A stretch of 27,328 bases of DNA from Lojkania enalia (taxonomy: Eukaryota; Ascomycota; Dothideomycetes; Pleosporales). The notes under the pieces are model-generated. The model did not search any database. It was not told the DNA's origin and was given only the letters and a program-made list of their open reading frames with translations. Each line of letters starts with the position of its first letter. The first letter of the stretch is position 1. The position numbers and the translations under genes were made by a program. The stretch spans positions 185,796 to 213,123 of the forward strand of contig ML986659.1 in NCBI GenBank assembly GCA_010094045.1. Reading direction: 5' to 3'. Shown here in pieces: positions 21,600 through 27,328 of the stretch.

Positions 21600-23219
21600 C
21601 AAGATTCGGCTGAATATATGGCCTTCATTCTCATTCATCAAAGATTATGTTTACGTGCATCTGTTGCCTATGTGCATAATGTTCCCCTGTACCCTGTGAA
21701 ATCCAACGACTGCTCCTTCCTGATGAGAGCGTTCACTTCTCACTTTACTCTCTTTTCATATCTTTGCAAGCCTGCCGGCTCTACTGAAAAGTGCAACTCG
21801 TAGTAGAGAGGCGCGCAAAAGGCAGTATATCTATAGTGCATTACACCAGCAAGTACGTTACCACGGGCAAGTCCACATCGTGCCTACCCTCGCTCTTCCG
21901 CCTGGACTAAGAAACAATCGCGCGTGGACACCGCGTTACCTAGCAAGGCTAGTAGCCTAATGTTAGAAGTTGATCATCTTCCGAGTCTGAATGTTCACCT
22001 TGCTCTTTGTTGCTCGCGCTCTACTGCTCTCTTCGCACTACCAGTCATCTGTTATGGCGGGCTGCCTGCCGCGTGGGCGATGTGGGCCCAAGAGCGGCGC
22101 GCGGACCGACCGGTTCGGCGCATATTTTATGTGATCAGGAAGGTGAGCAGGTAAAGGCGCCTGGTTTGATAGTCTCGTATAATGATGTGTGACCCGTATA
22201 CGGAGCTTAAGCGGAAGGTGTCTGAATCGTCTACTGCGCTCGAACCTTTCGAAGACTGCAAAGAGTCTCAGGGCTCCGAAACGAGAGCCGCGCTGATCGC
22301 CGGTACGCTTGCACCGGCAGAGCTCACCGCCACGTTGCGAGAGAAGGCAGCGCCATGATGCCACAGTCTTCACCCGCTGTTCTAGGATTATGGTACGTTG
22401 TCTCCAGAGCTTACTAGAGGTCTTTAGTGCTATGCGGTATGTCTAGATCGCATGAGGGTGAGCCACCGTGATCGCTGACTTTCATAGATGTAGATATACT
22501 ACAGGTTTTAAGCACAACTACTTGCTTCACATTGCAGGTGAGGGGATCGCGGAGTATTAGCCTCCAGGCACATCTATGTTGCTTGTTTTAGTCCGTCGTT
22601 AATGCTCTTGGACGCGGGATATGCAAAACATGTTGGCATACTGTACCGCATAACACCGTACAACGAGCGAAGAATTGCTTATTGGGAAAGGGACTCTTCA
22701 TACTCCTCAAATAGTACGTGGAAGGTAACTGATGCAGCTTTCGGCCACTCTATCAAAGTCTCAGTATATAGTATACTAGTCCTCAAAGATCCCCTCGAGA
22801 CTATACAAGCATGTGGAGGCTATCATTGGAAAGCACGCGCAAAGATCCACTCCTGCTGGAGAGCTTTATGGAATAGCTTCCAAGCCCGAAGCCGTACCAC
22901 TCGCAGCGGCCGAGAATAAGTCCACTAGAAGCTTTCGGAGCCGTGCGTCTCGAAGGGCTTCTTTCAGCTGCATCTACCTGTGGTGTTCCTACAAAATAAT
23001 TCCTTCATCAACCGCTATAGATTCTCTCCTCAAGCTCTCTAGTTCACAATAATAATACTTGATCTATGCCATTCCATTGTTCCCTAGTCCTACGCACTAG
23101 AACACACTGACCTCTGACACTCCGCTCCACACCCCGACCTAGCCCTCGCCCTCTTCCCAGCTCCATGGCCTTCCACAGGCTTCCTTTTCTCTCGCTTATG
23201 GCCACCCATCGCAGTTCTG
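21600..23219. other. Intergenic region without a supported gene
   Basis: Open frames up to about 110 codons occur on both strands (for example 22602-22919 plus), but none shows a motif, a signal peptide or plausible splice partners. Sequence composition is mixed, like old intergenic DNA. Nothing else recognised. Confidence 0.45.
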
Positions 23220-23221
23220 AT

Positions 23222-23300
23222 GTGCGCTAGCAACGTTCACCAGCGCACATGTGATCTGCTAGCGCGCCAAGCATTTACCATGGTGCCTGGGGTATATAAG
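23222..23300 (+). promoter_or_regulatory. Dyad plus TATA box, promoter-like
   Basis: GTGCGCTAGCA at 23222-23232 is matched by the near-perfect inverted copy TGCTAGCGCGC at 23258-23268. A further AGCGCACA at 23242-23249 complements 23221-23228. TATATAAG follows at 23293-23300 and then a pyrimidine-rich start-like tract to about 23360. The arrangement is that of a Pol II promoter, as found in LTRs or highly expressed fungal genes, but no long ORF follows. Confidence 0.45.
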
Positions 23301-23576
23301 GAGCCATTCCCTCCACCCAACCAAACTCCTTCCTCTCTCCCATACTCCATACCAACTTCTTCCAAAGAGTTGTTCATGTTCTCATGTTTTCCAAAACATT
23401 CAGTACCACTTCTCATGTTTCGCGTTCACGTTTGATGACATCAACTCATGTTGATTTCCTTTCACCTTCGATCGTCATGTTGACATGATATCAACTCACT
23501 CACATTGACTACCCTACTACCTACCTTAACCTTTTATCACATGATATCGACTCATGTTGATTACCTCCAACCTCTA

Positions 23577-23726
23577 TCAACATGAGCTTCAGTATGTTGT
23601 TCATCAAACATGTTGATCACTCTAACCTTTTAGCATGTTGTCCACCCGCAGTCAACGTGACCTTCAGTATGTTATCCACCTAGTATAATTATCATTCTAA
23701 CCCTTTAGTATATTTTTCGCCTGCAC
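23577..23726 (+). repeat. Two diverged copies of a 75-base tandem repeat
   Basis: 23577-23651 and 23652-23726 align without gaps (both begin TCAAC[AG]TGA[GC]CTTCAGTATGTT). They are roughly three quarters identical, and most differences are transitions. Upstream (about 23437-23576) are further partial units built on ATGATATC[AG]ACTCA and CATGTTGA. This is a degenerate minisatellite, not coding. Confidence 0.7.
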
Positions 23727-24103
23727 ATTTGATCAACATGTCGGACACTTTCAATTTCAATCAAACTATCAACCGCCTTCAACTTCGGTCAACATGTCAG
23801 CCTTCTTAACCTCGACTCGACATCTCAAACCATGAGCAATCAACTAACACGGTAACCAACATGAACAAAACATGTCACGAACCGGAACCGAACAGTGGAA
23901 AACACTGGGCACCGGACAGAACCCTTGCGGTTCTGGGCGATCCCGATCTGCGGATTGGTGCATCGTTGAGCTCGATCGGCTTCAACGTCATGGATGGCAC
24001 GGGGTGTGGTTTGAGGCCACATGGTCCCTAGAGTTGGACCTCCATGGTCCTGGTGTTCGTTTCGGTCATTGATTTCGTGGTCGCTATGGCTATTGGGTCT
24101 GAA

Positions 24104-24252
24104 AGAGAAGGATAACAGCGGAAGTCAAGCGTGTGGAATCTGACTGTCATTGTACAGGGCCTTTTGACTAAAGCTTGCAAGAGAAGGATCGCAACGTTAA
24201 AGTCAAGCGTGTGGAATCTGACTGTCGTTGCACAGGGCCTCTTGACTAAAGC
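24104..24252 (+). repeat. Tandem duplication of about 76-78 bases
   Basis: 24104-24174 and 24180-24252 both begin AGAGAAGGAT and share the core from AAGTCAAGCG to TTGACTAAAGC (24122-24174 and 24200-24252). The 53-base cores differ at only three positions, all transitions. A short 2-base length change lies in the part before the core. Confidence 0.85.
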
Positions 24253-24360
24253 AGGTGAGACTAATGGTGCTTCTCGCCTGGGTAACCGGTTCAAGACGGT
24301 TGCACTTGATGTCTCGCCATGTTGTGACGGCTCGTGTTGAGTGGTTTGGTCATTGGTAGT

Positions 24361-24475
24361 TAGAGATGAGTACTTGGAACATGGTGCTTAGACATGATGC
24401 TCAAATCATCGCGTCATGTTTAGACATGAGGCTTGGGACGACGTGGTGCCTGGGGATGAATGCTTGGACTCAACC
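24361..24475 (+). repeat. Four degenerate units of about 30 bases
   Basis: Units begin at 24361, 24389, 24421 and 24451 with variants of TAGACATGA(G)G-CTTGGA. Spacing is 28-32 bases. They lie directly before two AATAAA hexamers at 24478-24483 and 24500-24505. Confidence 0.5.
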
Positions 24476-24509
24476 AAAATAAACAAACAACCTACCATCA
24501 ATAAATAAT

Positions 24510-25065
24510 CTTACTCCATAAACATCTTGGCCTTTCTATGCAGTGTGACCTCGCCTAGTGCTTGCTTAATGCGTTATCGTGTCCTAACTTTGTCTAGGTG
24601 CCTAGTTATTTTCGTCATACACTTTCCCACTACTACGCACATAGCCCTTCGCCTTCACCGTGCTTGAGGCCGCGCTTCCCAACATTGCAAAATGCAGTCA
24701 CAGTCGCGACAAGCTCTCTCCGGCCTCGCGTCAGCCCTCTCACACTCTCATGCGGCCTGATCGGTCTCGCACCCGTTCAACAGAAGTAATTCCTAATCTT
24801 CTCCGTCGCGTGTTTCTCCCTCATGCGGACAAATACTCATCAATTTTATCTACCATTCGCTCTTCCGGTCCTTATTCTCCATCGCTACATCGCTGCGCCC
24901 CAGCGCATGCGCATGGGTAGATCCGTCGTGGTCTCCGATTATGGGGCCTGGACATATTTCTTAGACTATGGATATTGTGGGAGCTTCTCTAGCCAGATGC
25001 CATATTTGATATTATCGGCTTCATATGTGATGACACGCTGCAAGTTCTCTAAATTCTTACGGTAG
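24510..25065. other. Spacer before the AT-rich block
   Basis: No gene recognised. Short open frames at 24598-25065 are Ser/Pro/Arg-rich and lack motifs. Confidence 0.4.
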
Positions 25066-26711
25066 AGATTATAATGTGCTTTTAGCAGTCAGGCATATTC
25101 CTTAGAAGCTGGCCATGAGATGATTATATCTTCAGGAAATGAATTCCTGAGGATATATTCATGATAAATTGTCCTTTTAGTCTACAGCCGCATATTATAG
25201 CACAGTGGAGATTTAAGATTCCTTTAAGAATAAGATCACGGACAAGTAATAAGTGATGCAATGCAGACTTGCAGATCGATAATGGTGCATATAACTCATC
25301 TATCTATGAAGACCCTATGTATTGAGTAGTTCGAATAAGAAACTTCCAACGGAGAAGTAATATTAGCATATAATAAGCGGGTGCAAAAAATCGGGTGCAA
25401 GCTGAGTTACATCTTTAGCAGTAGAGGGTAAAGAGAAACTATGTATAGCATACGCTCCTATATGCTTGCTTCAGAAAATAGTCTAGGATACTGCCTACTA
25501 ATTGACGTAGTCAAGTTTTTTTTTTTTTTTTGGATTATTTTGTTCAGCCTGTCCGGTCCAACACTAACTCTAAAGGATTTAAGTACGGTATCAGCAGATA
25601 TCTAAGCAGCATTCCATGGGTATATATTATAGTAGCAATACGAATTAATCTTAAGATAAGGTCTGACACGTTTAATGCGAAAGTAGAAGTAATATCTAAT
25701 ATTTCTCCGTTTTAGAAGTCACCGCAATCTTAACTTTCGCCTTTAACTCGTTGGTCCCTGTACTCCTATTTAACCCCTACAACCTTATAAATATTAAGAC
25801 ACTATTATAATAGCAAGCTAATTCAACTATTAATAAAAAGCCTAACGTAGTTTACAAGCGAGCTGTTAGTACGAGCGAGCTGTTACCCTACTAAGATTCA
25901 AACGACTTAATCGCGATAATTATCAACCACGCATATATATACGGTAATAAGCGATAGTCTATTAGATTATTTAATACCTGCGCTCTCAATTTAGCACGTT
26001 TAAGTATTATAGCCAGGCTGTTTACAGCGCCTGCAGCTCTATTGAGGCTAACTACTCTCTTACAGCTAGGCACTCCGATTACAAATTTCCTTATTAATCT
26101 ACCCCTCAACGTTATTTTAATTAATTATATCCTTACTTGTAGCCTTTATTAGAATCCCCTACTTCTATAATCGCTTTCTTTTCCGTTGTTTTTACTTTAT
26201 TACTACCTTATTTACTCGCTTAAGGCTCTTAATTTAATTAGCTATTAGCGTGATCGAATATATTATTATTATAGTACCCTTTTAAAGCTAATTAAAAGCT
26301 GCGATAATTAACGTAGGTAATAAGTCTTAATATTACTAAAACCTACTATAAATTATTATTAATCAAGCCTCTAGTTTATATATATTACTAGGTGTTTTAG
26401 CTTTTTAGGGGGTAGTTTCTAGTTGTTATAGAATTAGCTTCTACCTAATTCTATACTACCTCGCCTATTATATATAGACCTAAACCCCTAATATATATAT
26501 ATATATAATCTAATATCTATCTTCTTTTTCTTTTTATCTAAATATTTTAAACTATTATAATAGTAGTATATTAGTTATCTATATAGTTTAATCTAATACT
26601 TATTTATCTAGCGTTAATAATCTAATATATATCGCTATACTATTATATCTAAATTCTTAATTAGGCGCTAGAATCTAATCTAAGTATATTCTTAGACGCT
26701 TATAATAATAC

Positions 26712-27014
26712 TATACTAATCTAATCTAATCTCTAGTATAGTACTACTATATAATAATAACTAATTATATTAATATACTTATAATCTAACCTAATTTCTA
26801 ATATAGTATTATTATATAAACTAATTTAACCTAATCTCTAATATAGTACTATTATTAACTACTAGTTATACTAATATATATATAACTAATCTAATCTCTA
26901 GTATAATACTATTATATAATAATAACTAATCGCGCTAATATACCTACAACTAAATCTAACTTCTAGTATAATACTACTATATAATAATAATAGACTATAC
27001 TAATATACCTATAA
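26712..27014 (+). repeat. Degenerate tandem repeats, 40-65 base period, in AT-rich DNA
   Basis: The motif TCTA[AG]TATA[AG]TA followed by an ATTATATAATAATAACTA-like stretch recurs at 26732, 26797, 26837, 26897 and 26962. Spacings are 65, 40, 60 and 65. Copies differ mainly by C/T and G/A exchanges. Confidence 0.65.
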
Positions 27015-27264
27015 TATAGCTTAAATCTTTTAAATTTAGCTTAAATTCTATAAATTTTGTAACAGCGTAGGTAAGATAATAGGTCTAAATGCGGTACGAA
27101 TCTACTTAGAGGTATATAAGAGTATATAGGGGTTTAAGGACCTAAGAATTCTATTAACACCTATAGGCCTTATATAAAAAGATATAGAAGAACTACTAAG
27201 CTACTTATAAGGGAGTATATAACTATATACGGAAGGGAAAAGAGGTAGAGCTGGGGGTAGAATA

Positions 27265-27328
27265 AGATAAGTAAAAAGCTTTAAGATAAGTAAAAAGCTT
27301 TAAGATAAGTAAAAAGCTTTAAGATAAG
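27265..27328 (+). repeat. Perfect 19-base tandem repeat running off the window
   Basis: The unit AGATAAGTAAAAAGCTTTA starts at 27265, 27284 and 27303, and a fourth partial copy starts at 27322. The three full copies are identical. The array contains the HindIII-type hexamer AAGCTT once per unit and continues beyond the window. Confidence 0.95.

Larger units (their letters stand above)
25066..27328. other. AT-rich, RIP-like degenerate block
   Basis: From about 25066 the sequence becomes AT-rich, and after about 25720 it is dominated by TA dinucleotides with few CA and TG steps. That is the pattern left by RIP, which turns CpA into TpA in repeated DNA. A 16-base T run lies at 25516-25531. A 72-codon minus-strand frame at 25891-26109 is the longest open frame and may be a shard of a transposon protein, but I cannot assign it. 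The block continues past the right edge. Confidence 0.75.

Noticed and set aside
23280..24452. Shared TGGTGCCTGGGG at about 23281 and 24444 as LTR ends
   Set aside because: A 12-base match is expected by chance many times in 27 kb, and the flanks do not extend it.
25891..26109. 72-codon minus-strand ORF as a transposase fragment
   Set aside because: No recognisable catalytic motif, and the frame lies in mutated AT-rich DNA, so it is mentioned only as an unassigned shard.

Overview
The window looks like nuclear DNA of a filamentous ascomycete (Pezizomycotina). Genes are split by short introns of about 50-180 bases with GT...AG ends, several with a CTRAY-like branch site. Start codons often follow C/T-rich leaders. 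The genes alternate strands without operons. The right end is a TA-dinucleotide-rich block of the kind left by repeat-induced point mutation (RIP). I cannot name the species.

Layout, left to right. 1-2143 holds no gene I can support. 2144-2702 (+) encodes a small hydrophilic protein in three exons, convergent with a three-exon short-chain dehydrogenase (2938-4036, -) that carries a mitochondrial-type leader. 4037-6575 is gene-poor and holds what looks like a decayed gene (5645-6380). 6576-7766 (+) is a multi-exon gene that I rebuilt by following reading frames across introns; its last exon carries two C-x2-C...H-x3-C zinc-finger-like motifs. 8567-10980 (-) encodes a 774-residue conserved-looking protein of unrecognised function, with a possible very small gene divergent from it. 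12091-14014 (-) encodes a 624-residue, Pro/Gln-rich, probably nuclear protein. 14868-15653 (-) is a textbook p24/Emp24 cargo-receptor gene in four exons. 16419-17729 (+) encodes a Myb/SANT-domain protein and shares a 765-base upstream region with the p24 gene. 18038-19981 (-) encodes a GH13 alpha-glucosidase, divergent from a four-span membrane protein gene (20598-21599, +).

From 21600 onward I find no intact gene. 23220-24510 is an odd stretch with a dyad, a TATA box, a pyrimidine-rich start region, three families of degenerate tandem repeats and AATAAA signals, but no long ORF. It could be a relic LTR-type element or a non-coding transcription unit. From about 25070, and most strongly from 25720, the DNA becomes extremely AT-rich with 40-65-base degenerate repeats. 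It ends in a perfect 19-base tandem array that runs off the window.

The genes do not form an evident pathway. They look like ordinary chromosomal housekeeping and lineage-specific genes next to a transposon-graveyard block. All exon boundaries were placed by eye from splice signals and reading-frame continuity. The best supported are the p24, alpha-glucosidase, SDR, membrane-protein and 774-residue gene models.
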